In this document: one piece after another, positions 55,591 to 64,000 of the stretch | Layout of the letters: the number at the start of each line of letters is the position of its first letter | Position numbering within the stretch: the stretch's first letter is position 1 | Assembly (NCBI GenBank): GCA_965207565.1 | Contig: CBDBMQ010000029.1 | Coordinates: 7,175-71,174, forward strand | From: Bin80 sp965207565 | Lineage (GTDB): Bacteria > Bacteroidota > Rhodothermia > Rhodothermales > Bin80 | Length of the DNA stretch: 64,000 bases | Direction: 5' to 3' | The notes under the pieces: model-generated | What the model saw: the letters and a program-made list of their open reading frames with translations, nothing else | Told to the model about the DNA's origin: nothing | Databases searched by the model: none | Program-made: the position numbers and the translations under genes

Positions 55591-57162
55591 CTATCTGCCT
55601 TCCAAGTCAGAAACAATGGAATCAATCTTTGTTCGTAGTTCCACCTGTCGTGCTACGATCCCAACAATCTCTTCATTTAATGCTTGGATATCAACTGGCT
55701 CACGAGTATCCTCCTCCTCAACATAGGAAGAAACCGCAATGTCGTAGTCGTTCTCTGCAATTTCATCGTGGTCTACCAGCCGTGCAAAATATTCAAGATC
55801 CTGACGCCCGGTAAATACATCCAGAATCTTTTTCTGATGCTCTGGCAATAACTTGTTCTTGTTCCCGCTACGCACAAACTCTGCAGAGGCGTCTATAAAC
55901 AGAACCGCATTGTCAGTCTTTGATTTCTTCAAGACGATAACACAGGTGGCGATACTCGTACCAAAGAACAGATCCGGTGGCAGTTGGATCACGGTATCAA
56001 TAAAGTTATTGTCAATCAGATACTGGCGAATCTTCTGCTCTGCCCCACCCCGATAAAGGACTCCGGGAAATTCAACAATCGCCGCTGTACCGTTCACGGC
56101 AAGCCAGGACAGAATATGCATGGTGAAAGCCAAGTCGGCTTTACTGGGCGGCGCAAGTACTCCCGCAGGCGCGTAGCGCGGGTCGTTGATCAATAAAGGA
56201 TCGTTCTTGCCTGCCCATTTGATGGAGTAAGGAGGATTGGAAACGATAGCTTCAAACGGTTCATCATCTGGATGTGCAGGATTGATCAACGTATCCCCAT
56301 GGGCGATATCAAATTTCTCGAAATTGATATCATGCAAAAACATGTTGATTCGACACAGATTGTAAGTAGTCAAATTGATTTCTTGACCAAAGAATCCCTG
56401 ACGTACGTTGTCTCGGCCAAGTACTTTGGCGAACTTCAATAGCAGAGAGCCAGAGCCGCAGGCAGGATCATAGACTTTATTGACCTCCTTCTTGCCGAGC
56501 ACGGTAATCCGTGCAAGCAGTTCGGAAACCTCCTGCGGGGTGAAAAACTCACCACCTGATTTGCCCGCTGCAGATGCATACATCATCATCAGGTACTCAT
56601 ATGCATCTCCAAACAGATCAATGGTATTGCGAGAAAATCCCCCATCCTTGCTTAATGGAAGGTCCCCGATCGCATCCATAAGCTTCACCAGTTTTTCATT
56701 CCGTATCCGGACCGTGGAACCAAGCTTGCTACTGTTGACATCCAAGTCGTCAAACAATCCCTTCATATCATTTTCGCTATCCGTTCCAATAGCAGAGCCT
56801 TCAATGTTTCGGAAGGCTTGGCTCAGAGTTTCATTGAGATTGGAGTCATGCCGTGCTCTGGCTCGCAAATTGGCAAAGAGCTCCGAGGGCAGGATGTAAA
56901 ATCCCTTCTCCTCTACCGTTGTACCACGGCCGAATTCGGCTTCGACATCACTTAAACGGGCATAATCAAAATCAACATCTCCAGTCCTACGCTCCTGCTC
57001 ATTGAGGTAACCAGTTAAATTCTCGGAAATGAACCGGTAGAACAGCATTCCCAGTACATAACTCTTGAAATCCCATCCATCCACGGAACCCCGTAAATCG
57101 TTGGCAATACGCCAAATGATCTTGTGGAGCTCCGCACGTTCGGTATCCATATGATTACTCAT
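55591..57162 (-). CDS. hsdM: type I DNA methyltransferase M subunit
   Basis: This 523-residue N6-adenine methyltransferase shows the SAM-binding motif DPACGSGS (232-239) and the catalytic NPPY (309-312), after an N-terminal HsdM_N domain (IIWRIANDLRGSVDGWDFKS). The GGEFFTPQEVSELL segment is typical of type I M subunits of the IC group. It heads the hsdM-hsdS-hsdR order, with only 3 bases before hsdS. The promoter should be in 57163-57264. Confidence 0.95.
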   Translation of the reverse strand: MSNHMDTERAELHKIIWRIANDLRGSVDGWDFKSYVLGMLFYRFISENLTGYLNEQERRTGDVDFDYARLSDVEAEFGRGTTVEEKGFYILPSELFANLRARARHDSNLNETLSQAFRNIEGSAIGTDSENDMKGLFDDLDVNSSKLGSTVRIRNEKLVKLMDAIGDLPLSKDGGFSRNTIDLFGDAYEYLMMMYASAAGKSGGEFFTPQEVSELLARITVLGKKEVNKVYDPACGSGSLLLKFAKVLGRDNVRQGFFGQEINLTTYNLCRINMFLHDINFEKFDIAHGDTLINPAHPDDEPFEAIVSNPPYSIKWAGKNDPLLINDPRYAPAGVLAPPSKADLAFTMHILSWLAVNGTAAIVEFPGVLYRGGAEQKIRQYLIDNNFIDTVIQLPPDLFFGTSIATCVIVLKKSKTDNAVLFIDASAEFVRSGNKNKLLPEHQKKILDVFTGRQDLEYFARLVDHDEIAENDYDIAVSSYVEEEDTREPVDIQALNEEIVGIVARQVELRTKIDSIVSDLEGR

Positions 57163-57264
57163 TTGATCTGTACTGTCGTGAATATTTTGTCATGCAAAGC
57201 AATTCTTAGCTGTACTGTAATCCACATCGTAATGGAAGAACGTGTACAATAGGATGGCATCTGC

Positions 57265-57687
57265 TCAGAGACATACAGAATCACATTTTGTGGAAGAAGA
57301 ACTATCATCTATCCGGGTCACCTTATAATTCCGCATTCGAATTGCCCCGAGTGAACGTTCGTCGTCGAAAGGGATCCAAAACAGCCCCGCTGCGTCTCCC
57401 GTTTTCATTTCCAATGCTTCCATAGACCCTTCGACATCCGCGGATTCGGTTCCCTCTGGAGATTCAAAAATAATCGTAAATCTGTAGTTGACTCCGTATT
57501 CGTTTTGATTCTGGAGCATCATGACCACCCCATCATTGATGGCATCCGCCTTGGGGTAAAAAACATACAGGAATCGGACTCCTTCATATTCAAAGAGCAC
57601 TTTCCATGATTCTTCACCGGCAAAGTTCTGTGCTACGCTGGTGTGGACAAGAAACATGGCTGCACAGACGGCCGCCATACGAAGCAT
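57265..57687 (-). CDS. small secreted protein of unknown function
   Basis: A 140-residue product with a clear signal peptide (MLRMAAVCAAMFLVHTSVAQ). The mature part is rich in aromatic and acidic residues and has two Cys near the C-terminus (KCDSVCL end). I recognise no family. It starts 2 bases after the transketolase stop, so it is the last gene of that unit. Confidence 0.65.
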   Translation of the reverse strand: MLRMAAVCAAMFLVHTSVAQNFAGEESWKVLFEYEGVRFLYVFYPKADAINDGVVMMLQNQNEYGVNYRFTIIFESPEGTESADVEGSMEALEMKTGDAAGLFWIPFDDERSLGAIRMRNYKVTRIDDSSSSTKCDSVCL

Positions 57688-57689
57688 GA

Positions 57690-59675
57690 TCAGGCCTCCG
57701 CTAGAGCTTGCCGCGCCACCTCAGCGACTCGCTCGGCGCTGAAGCCAAACTGTTCAAAGAGTACCTTGCCGGGTGCCGAGGCACCGAACCGGTCCATGCA
57801 CACCATGTGACTGGCATACCGCTCCCAACCAAGCGATACAGCCGCCTCGACAACAACTCGAACCGGGACGGATCTGGGTAGGACTTTTTCTCTGTAGGAA
57901 TCGGGCTGCAGAGCAAACAATTCCCAAGATGGCATGCTCACCACACGGGTGGCAATCCCTTCTGACATCAATATGGACGCAGCGGCAACCGCATACTGCA
58001 GCTCGCTTCCAGTTCCAATCAAGATCACCTGGGGCTCTGACTCATTCTCTCCCGTAACGATATAGGCACCTTTAGCAACTTCATCCAACACTTTGGTCGA
58101 CGGCGGAACCCCTTGCCGTGTCAGGATCAGGGCGGTCGGGCCATCTTCCCGCAGCATTGCTTCACGCCATGCGTACCGTGTTTCATTGGCATCGGCAGGT
58201 CTCAGGACAACCAGATTGGGGATCGCCCTCAGAGACATAACCTGCTCTATACCTTGGTGTGTCGGGCCATCTTCACCCGTACCAATTGAATCATGCGTAA
58301 AAATATAGATGACCGGCAGTCCCATAAGTGCGCTGAGGCGTAGAGACGGACGCAGATAATCACTGAATACCAAAAACGTTGCACAATACGGCCGCAGGCC
58401 GCCATATAGTGCCAGACCGTTACTGATTGCCGCCATCGCGTGTTCGCGGACCCCATAGTACAGGTAACTCCCTGACTGCTCGTTCCGTGTGAGAACGTTT
58501 TGCACCTTTCCTTTTGTCTTGTTTGAACCTGTGAGATCGGCGGATCCTCCGATAAGACCTGGCACGTTTACAAGAAGTGTCTCCAATACCTTACCGCTCG
58601 CAGCTCTTGTAGCCATCGTCTGGTCTACGCTGATCTTTTCGGCTTCATCAAACCAGCCGGCTGGTAATTCATTCGTCTGCAGTGCATCGAATTCTGCCCA
58701 ATCCGCAGGATACAAGCTTTCATATGCGGACCGGTGCGAATCCCAGTCATTCTCCTGTTCAACCCCCGATGCAGTGCAATCCATTGCAGCTTTCACATCC
58801 GCCGGCACATAAAATTGAGAATCTATTTGCCAACCCTGAGCCTGCTTCGTGAGCGTTACTTCATCGGGACCAAGTGGTGCTCCATGTGCGGCCGCTGTCC
58901 CCGCTTTGTTTGGGCTTCCATGCCCAATTGTTGTGCGAACACAAATCAGCGATGGCTGACTCGCGCATCCCTGGGCTTCATGGAAAGCTTCCCGAATCGC
59001 CTGCGTGTCTTCCCCATCAATATCCCGAACAACCTGCCACCCATAGGCTGCGAATCGATCCTGTACACTTTCAGAAGACGATAAATCCAGTCCACCATCA
59101 ATCGTGATCCGGTTATCATCCCACAGATAGATCAATTTTCCCAGGCCCAGATGCCCCGCCAGGGATGCTGCCTCATGAGAAACTCCCTCCATGAGGTCAC
59201 CATCTGAGACAAGCCCGTAGGTGTAATGATCTATGATTTTTTCTTCTTCATGATTAAAGCGCGCAGAAAGATGTGCCTCTGCGATTGCCATGCCAACTCC
59301 ATTCCCAAACCCCTGCCCCAGAGGGCCGGTCGTCGTCTCAACCCCTGGTGTTACGCCATATTCGGGATGGCCCGGGGTTTTGCTCCCCCATTGCCGAAAA
59401 TCCTTGATCTCCTCCAGTGAAAGATCATAGCCGGTCAAATGCAATAATGCATAGAGAAGCATGGATCCATGTCCGGCGGATAGAACAAAGCGGTCCCGGT
59501 TGAACCAATCTGGATTCAAAGGGCTGTGCCGCATAAACTCAGTCCATAACACATAAGCCATGGGAGCGGCACCCATAGGCATCCCGGGATGCCCACTCCT
59601 GGCACATTCGACGGCATCAACCGCCAACATCCGTATCGTATCAATGCAGAGAGATTCAAGTCCTTTTGATGTCAT
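57690..59675 (-). CDS. tkt: transketolase
   Basis: This 661-residue thiamin-diphosphate enzyme shows the N-terminal SGHPGMPMGAAPMAYVLW and the ThDP-binding SDGDLMEGVSHEAASLAGH segment, then the pyrimidine-binding domain with YYGVREHAMAAISNGLALYG and HDSIGTGEDGPTHQGIEQVM. It moves two-carbon units in the pentose phosphate pathway. Start is ATG 59675, 5 bases after the VKOR gene. Confidence 0.95.
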   Translation of the reverse strand: MTSKGLESLCIDTIRMLAVDAVECARSGHPGMPMGAAPMAYVLWTEFMRHSPLNPDWFNRDRFVLSAGHGSMLLYALLHLTGYDLSLEEIKDFRQWGSKTPGHPEYGVTPGVETTTGPLGQGFGNGVGMAIAEAHLSARFNHEEEKIIDHYTYGLVSDGDLMEGVSHEAASLAGHLGLGKLIYLWDDNRITIDGGLDLSSSESVQDRFAAYGWQVVRDIDGEDTQAIREAFHEAQGCASQPSLICVRTTIGHGSPNKAGTAAAHGAPLGPDEVTLTKQAQGWQIDSQFYVPADVKAAMDCTASGVEQENDWDSHRSAYESLYPADWAEFDALQTNELPAGWFDEAEKISVDQTMATRAASGKVLETLLVNVPGLIGGSADLTGSNKTKGKVQNVLTRNEQSGSYLYYGVREHAMAAISNGLALYGGLRPYCATFLVFSDYLRPSLRLSALMGLPVIYIFTHDSIGTGEDGPTHQGIEQVMSLRAIPNLVVLRPADANETRYAWREAMLREDGPTALILTRQGVPPSTKVLDEVAKGAYIVTGENESEPQVILIGTGSELQYAVAAASILMSEGIATRVVSMPSWELFALQPDSYREKVLPRSVPVRVVVEAAVSLGWERYASHMVCMDRFGASAPGKVLFEQFGFSAERVAEVARQALAEA

Positions 59676-59680
59676 CAGCG

Positions 59681-60862
59681 CTATAATTGAAGTTTAGCCT
59701 GCTCAACGAAGTGCTTGAGGCAGCCTAAACTGCGACTCGAACTGCTGATGCGGCGACCATTGACAATAACTACCGGAACCCCCGTGAAGCCCATTCCCGT
59801 GAAAAATTGACGGGTCTGAACAGTCCTGGAAGCAAATTCCCGTGTACTCAATGCTCTGCGAAAATCCCCCTCATCCAGACCAAGATCTTCAGCAAACCCG
59901 ACCAGTCGATCAACGGATAAACCTGTTGCCGGAGATTGATGCTCAAAGACTAAATTCAGCATTTCCTCAAAGACCCCGTGGTCATTTGCAAAATAAAGAG
60001 CCCCAATCTCATCCATCGAATGGGTTGGCCCTCCCACGATTCCCACTGGCTTGAATACCACACGAACAGAGTCAGGATAAGCTTCCGCCAGTGCCGCCAC
60101 ATTTGGATGTATGGTCTTGCAATGGTTGCAATTTGGATCAAGGAATTCCATGACCATCACCGGAGCATCCTCTGGGCCAATGAAAGGATCATAATCCATG
60201 ACAATCTGCTCCAGATTATCAAAGGTCGGAGAATCTGAATGATACATACATATTGCCGGATCCACATCAGTTTCATTCAAAGCAGTGGCAGGAGCGGACG
60301 CTTCATTTTTAGGTACATTGTAGTAGTCCCATGCAAGAAGCACCAGCAGAACCAGAGCTGCAATGCCGTGGAATCTGGACTCGCTCCTTGGAGTTTTATG
60401 CCGATCGTTCGCGGTGGATTTCTTTAGAAAAGAATAGAATGTGATGCCTGCAATCAGGGTCACTATTGAAAATGAATAGAGACAGAGCTGACACCACCCA
60501 TCAATGGCCGTTGCCTGCAGGAGCGTCAGGAATAACGAGTAAATCCAGCCCAATCCGACAATGGCCACCCGACCTTTGATGAATTGGCTTCCCCATCCGC
60601 CGGCATTTCTTGCAATCAAGATGCTGCCAACTGCGATGACCACGTAAAACAAAAAACCCCACCATGCACTTGGGATTCCAAATGGAGCAGGGTCGCTGGC
60701 AATGACACCGGTACAATCCGACCCGATGCTACAGAGTGGATCTCCATCAGCACTACCTCCCTCGCTATACCAGAGCGCGATATGAAGTGTTAGACCAACA
60801 CCTGCAAGTGCCAGCACATAAAGAAATCGTTCAAGATTCTTGCGATATACAAAAAAAGCCAT
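59681..60862 (-). CDS. vitamin K epoxide reductase-thioredoxin fusion
   Basis: The 393-residue product joins a four-to-five-helix VKOR domain (Cys 44 and Cys 50 in CSIGSDC, and CQLC 124-127) to a periplasmic thioredoxin/DsbA-like domain with a CNHC active site (245-248) and the cis-Pro segment TGVPVVIVNGR. Such fusions make disulfide bonds in secreted proteins in place of DsbB-DsbA. Large secreted enzymes such as the two T9SS subtilisins are possible clients. I use the ATG at 60862 over a TTG eight codons upstream. It heads the unit with tkt. Confidence 0.9.
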   Translation of the reverse strand: MAFFVYRKNLERFLYVLALAGVGLTLHIALWYSEGGSADGDPLCSIGSDCTGVIASDPAPFGIPSAWWGFLFYVVIAVGSILIARNAGGWGSQFIKGRVAIVGLGWIYSLFLTLLQATAIDGWCQLCLYSFSIVTLIAGITFYSFLKKSTANDRHKTPRSESRFHGIAALVLLVLLAWDYYNVPKNEASAPATALNETDVDPAICMYHSDSPTFDNLEQIVMDYDPFIGPEDAPVMVMEFLDPNCNHCKTIHPNVAALAEAYPDSVRVVFKPVGIVGGPTHSMDEIGALYFANDHGVFEEMLNLVFEHQSPATGLSVDRLVGFAEDLGLDEGDFRRALSTREFASRTVQTRQFFTGMGFTGVPVVIVNGRRISSSSRSLGCLKHFVEQAKLQL

Positions 60863-60998
60863 AGCTCCTGTCTTTGATTCTTCCAAAACTAATGAATTCT
60901 ATCCGGTCAATCTATCAAATGTGGGCTTGATACCATACAGAAATCCATCCCTTCAGATTATATGGCATTGAATTGTCGGATCGTGCGTATAAGCAAGC

Positions 60999-62492
60999 AT
61001 GACGCATCATGAATTTCACTCAGTGGTCAGGCGGGAGCACGCAAAGGGGCTTGAACGCTTTGTTGTCCCGGTGAACCGTCGTTTAAGTGCTGATTTGCTT
61101 ACTCCGGTCAGTGCCCTTCTGGCACTGCGACAGCATAGTCATTATGCATTCCTACTCGAAAGTGTCGAAGGAGGCGAAAATATGGCCCGTTATTCTTTCC
61201 TGGGCCGCAACCCATACCGGATTGTACGATCTGCGGGAAGAGAAGTCACGGTTGAACAAGTTCGAACGCAGGAGACTGTAACGGTCCCCGAGGCGAATGT
61301 GTTTGATGTCCTTCATCGCTTCATGGATGAGTTTATAGAGGTCAAGTTATCTGGGTTGCCTCGGTTTCGCTGTGGGGCAGTTGGTTATCTGGGCTATGAT
61401 AATGTACGTCTCATTGAGCATTTACCGAACCCGCCAACGGATGATGTGAACCTTCCAGACGCAATCTGGTGCTTCTACGATACCCTGGCTGCCTTTGATC
61501 GCGTAAAGCATCAGATCGTATTGATCGCAAATGTGTTTATCACACCTGACTCGGATCTGGATGATGAGTACATCCAGGCTACAGAACGGATTCGAGAGCT
61601 GGAACACGATCTGCAATCTCCGTTTCGCAGCCCAGACCCCGTCAAGCTTGGCTCCGAGCAACTATCCTCGAATTTTGTACGTGAGGACTTTGAAGCTATC
61701 GTTGCAGAGGCAAAACAACGGATTTATGAGGGAGATATTTTTCAGGTCGTACTCTCCCAACGATTCTCTCTCTCATTCGAGGGCGACCCGTTCAATCTGT
61801 ACCGCGCCCTTCGCCAAATCAATCCTTCTCCCTATCTTTTCTACCTTGATCTGGGCGAGGTGTCACTCATTGGTAGCTCTCCTGAAGTTCTTGTACGTGT
61901 TGAGGATAGACGCGCTGAGTTACTCCCCATTGCAGGGACCCGGCCCCGCGGCAAAACACCTGAAGAAGATGAACAATTTATGCAGGATCTTCTCCTGGAT
62001 GCGAAAGAGCGGGCCGAGCATCTGATGCTGGTTGACCTTGGACGAAATGATCTCGGACGAATCAGCAAGCTCGGTAGCGTAACCGTTGACCGCTATGCCT
62101 ATGTTGAACGTTATTCTCACGTCATGCATATCGTAAGCGCGGTTTCTGGGCTTTTACGCGATGATACGACGACCATCGATGTTCTCCGGGCCTGCTTTCC
62201 AGCCGGGACAGTCAGCGGAGCCCCTAAAGTGAAAGCCATGGAAATTATTGATGAGCTTGAGCCAACACGGCGGGGGATTTATGCAGGCGCGGTGGGATAT
62301 ATTGATTTTTCTGGAAATATGGATATGTGCATTGCCATTCGAACGATGGTCGCCCAGGAGAATCACATATTCATTCAGGCAGGTGCAGGCATTGTTGCAG
62401 ACAGCATGCCGGCGCTTGAATATGAGGAAACAAAAAATAAGGCCCAGGCGCTCCGGCAAGCACTGTTAATTGCGTCGCAAGGACTCTTGTAA
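60999..62492 (+). CDS. trpE: anthranilate synthase component I
   Basis: 497 residues with the chorismate-binding domain at the C-terminus: DIFQVVLSQRFSL, GTRPRGKTPEEDEQF, LGRNDLGRISKLG and SGAPKVKAMEIIDELEP. It makes anthranilate from chorismate with glutamine-derived ammonia. The N-terminal ESVEGGENMARYSFLG fits the Trp-feedback region of TrpE. trpG is not in the window. The ATG at 60999 has no Shine-Dalgarno site. I saw no convincing attenuator in the 112 bases upstream. Confidence 0.93.
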   Translation: MTHHEFHSVVRREHAKGLERFVVPVNRRLSADLLTPVSALLALRQHSHYAFLLESVEGGENMARYSFLGRNPYRIVRSAGREVTVEQVRTQETVTVPEANVFDVLHRFMDEFIEVKLSGLPRFRCGAVGYLGYDNVRLIEHLPNPPTDDVNLPDAIWCFYDTLAAFDRVKHQIVLIANVFITPDSDLDDEYIQATERIRELEHDLQSPFRSPDPVKLGSEQLSSNFVREDFEAIVAEAKQRIYEGDIFQVVLSQRFSLSFEGDPFNLYRALRQINPSPYLFYLDLGEVSLIGSSPEVLVRVEDRRAELLPIAGTRPRGKTPEEDEQFMQDLLLDAKERAEHLMLVDLGRNDLGRISKLGSVTVDRYAYVERYSHVMHIVSAVSGLLRDDTTTIDVLRACFPAGTVSGAPKVKAMEIIDELEPTRRGIYAGAVGYIDFSGNMDMCIAIRTMVAQENHIFIQAGAGIVADSMPALEYEETKNKAQALRQALLIASQGLL

Positions 62493-62520
62493 TATTTAGT
62501 TTGTACAGCACCACTGATTC

Positions 62521-62997
62521 ATGACCGTTAAGGAAATCAAATCTGCTTTACTCAGGAAAGGCTGGGCAGGAAAGACTGTCAGCCGTAAAGAAACCGCAAA
62601 GAGGCTCAATCCATTGATTGAGGCACAGGTGAAACTGAAACTTACATATGCCAGCCTCCTGCCCCTACTTGCATCAGATTCTGAACGACAAGAACTGGAA
62701 CGCCTTTTGAAGACGCTTCGACTTGATGTTGGCAAGCTCAAGGAGCTTGTATTCAGCTGCGGTGAAATAGCCTTTAACGGCACCTCACTGGAACCGAAAT
62801 CATTCAAACTGGCCAGCGATGATCCACTTTCAGACTTACGGGAATGTGAGCATGTATTCCGTGAACAATTGGATGCAGAGCGTCCTGTTCAGCATCAAAT
62901 TCGCACAGAAGCGGTGCTTGGTCGTCTACGCAATAATAGCGATATCCGATTCTCCTTTATCCGGAAGTGTGTCCACCGTGCACTGACAGCCGCATAA
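62521..62997 (+). CDS. hypothetical protein between trpE and trpS
   Basis: 158 residues, largely helical by composition, basic at the N-terminus (LLRKGWAGKTVSRKETAKRL) and with two Cys (positions about 80 and 108). No signal peptide and no family I recognise. It starts 28 bases after trpE and ends 8 bases before trpS, so it is very likely transcribed with both. Confidence 0.7.
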   Translation: MTVKEIKSALLRKGWAGKTVSRKETAKRLNPLIEAQVKLKLTYASLLPLLASDSERQELERLLKTLRLDVGKLKELVFSCGEIAFNGTSLEPKSFKLASDDPLSDLRECEHVFREQLDAERPVQHQIRTEAVLGRLRNNSDIRFSFIRKCVHRALTAA

Positions 62998-63005
62998 AAT
63001 CCCCC

Positions 63006-64000
63006 ATGGTACCGTATCCCTTTACACCAGATAAAACCGTCGTCGTATCTGGAATTCAGTCTTCCGGTGCATTGCATTTGGGGAACTACTTCGGTGCACT
63101 GCGACAACATATCTCACTCCATAAAAAATACCCCTCCTATTACTTCATCGTAAATTATCATGCGATGACAACGGTTCGTGACCCTGATGCTCTATGGGCT
63201 CATACTCTGGACGCAGCGGTCACTTACCTGGCACTCGGGTTTGATCCCTCCAAGGGCAACCTTTTCGTGCAGAGTGATGTGCCGCTTCTCAATGAGCTGA
63301 CCTGGATTTTCTTCTGCCTCACCCCCGTCTCACAGTTGGAAAAAGCAACCTCGTACAAGGATAAAGTGGCGCAGGGACTTTCAGCAAACTGCGGCTTATT
63401 CAACTATCCAATTCTGCAAGCCTCCGATATTCTCATCTACGGAGGAACGCTAGTCCCTGTTGGGGCAGATCAAAAGCAACATATTGAAATCGCACGGGAT
63501 ACTGCCCAACGGTTTAATCGTACATGGTCTCCTGACCAGCCACTGTTTCCAGTACCCGACGCACACATCATGAAAACCGTTGCGATCGTTCCTGGAATTG
63601 ATGGGCGCAAGATGTCGAAGAGCTACGATAATACAATCGGGATTTTTGACGAGGGCAAAGCATTAACTCGCCGTATTAAACGTATTGTAACCGACTCCAC
63701 TCCACTCGAAGACCCCAAAGACCCCGATCAGGACAATGTCTTTGCCTTGATTCGGCTGTTTGCGTCTGAAGAACAGCAGTCGGAAATCAGAGAAGCCTAT
63801 CAGCGTGGAGGATATGGCTATGGACATGCCAAAAAGGTACTTACACAGCTGATTACCGAATACTTTGCACCGGCGCGTGAAAAAAGAAGAGAACTGCTCA
63901 AAGATCCCGACTATGTTCGGGATGTACTTCGCCAGGGAGGCATCAATGCACGCAAACGGGCAGAAGCGTGTATGGGCAAGGTTCGAGAACTTACGGGCCT
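63006..64000 (+). CDS. trpS: tryptophanyl-tRNA synthetase, partial (3' end beyond right edge)
   Basis: From ATG 63006 the frame is open to the window edge, 331 residues. The class I HIGH-like motif is in SSGALHLGNYFGALRQH and the KMSKS motif in GIDGRKMSKSYDN. Both match bacterial TrpS, which charges tRNA-Trp. Its place behind trpE links use and making of tryptophan. Typical TrpS is about 330-345 residues, so only a few residues are missing. Confidence 0.94.
   Translation, partial: MVPYPFTPDKTVVVSGIQSSGALHLGNYFGALRQHISLHKKYPSYYFIVNYHAMTTVRDPDALWAHTLDAAVTYLALGFDPSKGNLFVQSDVPLLNELTWIFFCLTPVSQLEKATSYKDKVAQGLSANCGLFNYPILQASDILIYGGTLVPVGADQKQHIEIARDTAQRFNRTWSPDQPLFPVPDAHIMKTVAIVPGIDGRKMSKSYDNTIGIFDEGKALTRRIKRIVTDSTPLEDPKDPDQDNVFALIRLFASEEQQSEIREAYQRGGYGYGHAKKVLTQLITEYFAPAREKRRELLKDPDYVRDVLRQGGINARKRAEACMGKVRELTG

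Overview
The window looks like a chromosomal segment from a Bacteroidota-type bacterium, most likely on the Rhodothermota/Balneolota side. The evidence is two secreted subtilisins with C-terminal type IX secretion (T9SS) sorting domains of the GNYPNP type, a DUF4783 protein, a map-infA pair inside the spc ribosomal operon, and few Shine-Dalgarno sites before start codons. The placement is inferred from gene content; no 16S gene is present. G+C looks close to 50 percent by eye.

Layout. 1-6.7 kb (minus): GMC oxidoreductase, 2-hydroxyacid dehydrogenase, DUF4783 protein and a very large NtrY-like histidine kinase that runs off the left edge. 7.0-8.6 kb (plus): a G+C-richer insert with a Tat-exported glycoside hydrolase behind a strong Shine-Dalgarno site, probably acquired. 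8.7-13.1 kb: quinone oxidoreductase, TonB-like protein, a frameshifted AbgT transporter and a TIGR02206 membrane protein. 13.3-20.4 kb: two tandem T9SS subtilisins. 20.5-27.0 kb: cysteine-desulfurase-like enzyme, CPBP protease, TPR protein, TPM and LemA proteins, RuvX and RelA/SpoT. 27.0-43.3 kb (minus): the complete S10-spc-alpha ribosomal superoperon from tuf to rplQ, ending at a clear terminator. 43.3-43.8 kb: four tRNA genes in front of tuf, under a near-consensus promoter. 43.8-46.6 kb: queA-ispD-ispF-dedA. 46.9-51.1 kb: exported amidase and a 797-residue 2OG-Fe(II) oxygenase. 51.4-57.2 kb: hsdM-hsdS-hsdR type I restriction-modification system. 57.3-60.9 kb: VKOR-thioredoxin fusion, transketolase and a small secreted protein. 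61.0-64.0 kb (plus): trpE, an unknown gene and trpS, cut by the right edge.

Most interesting system: the type I R-M locus. Its hsdS carries two separate hypervariable elements. A G10 homopolymer sits between the two target-recognition halves; ten bases truncate the protein after the first half, while nine would fuse both halves into one 405-residue subunit. A 12-bp repeat in three copies encodes ELEA x3 in the linker, at the same place as the TAEL repeats that set spacer length in EcoR124-type enzymes. Together these suggest switching between half and full subunit, and between spacer lengths.

Caution: four other genes (abgT, secY, rplO, rpsE) each carry a single extra base that breaks the frame, and three of those breaks lie within 1.3 kb of the spc operon in normally essential genes. 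Base-call or assembly error is the simplest explanation for these, and it also bears on the G10 count.
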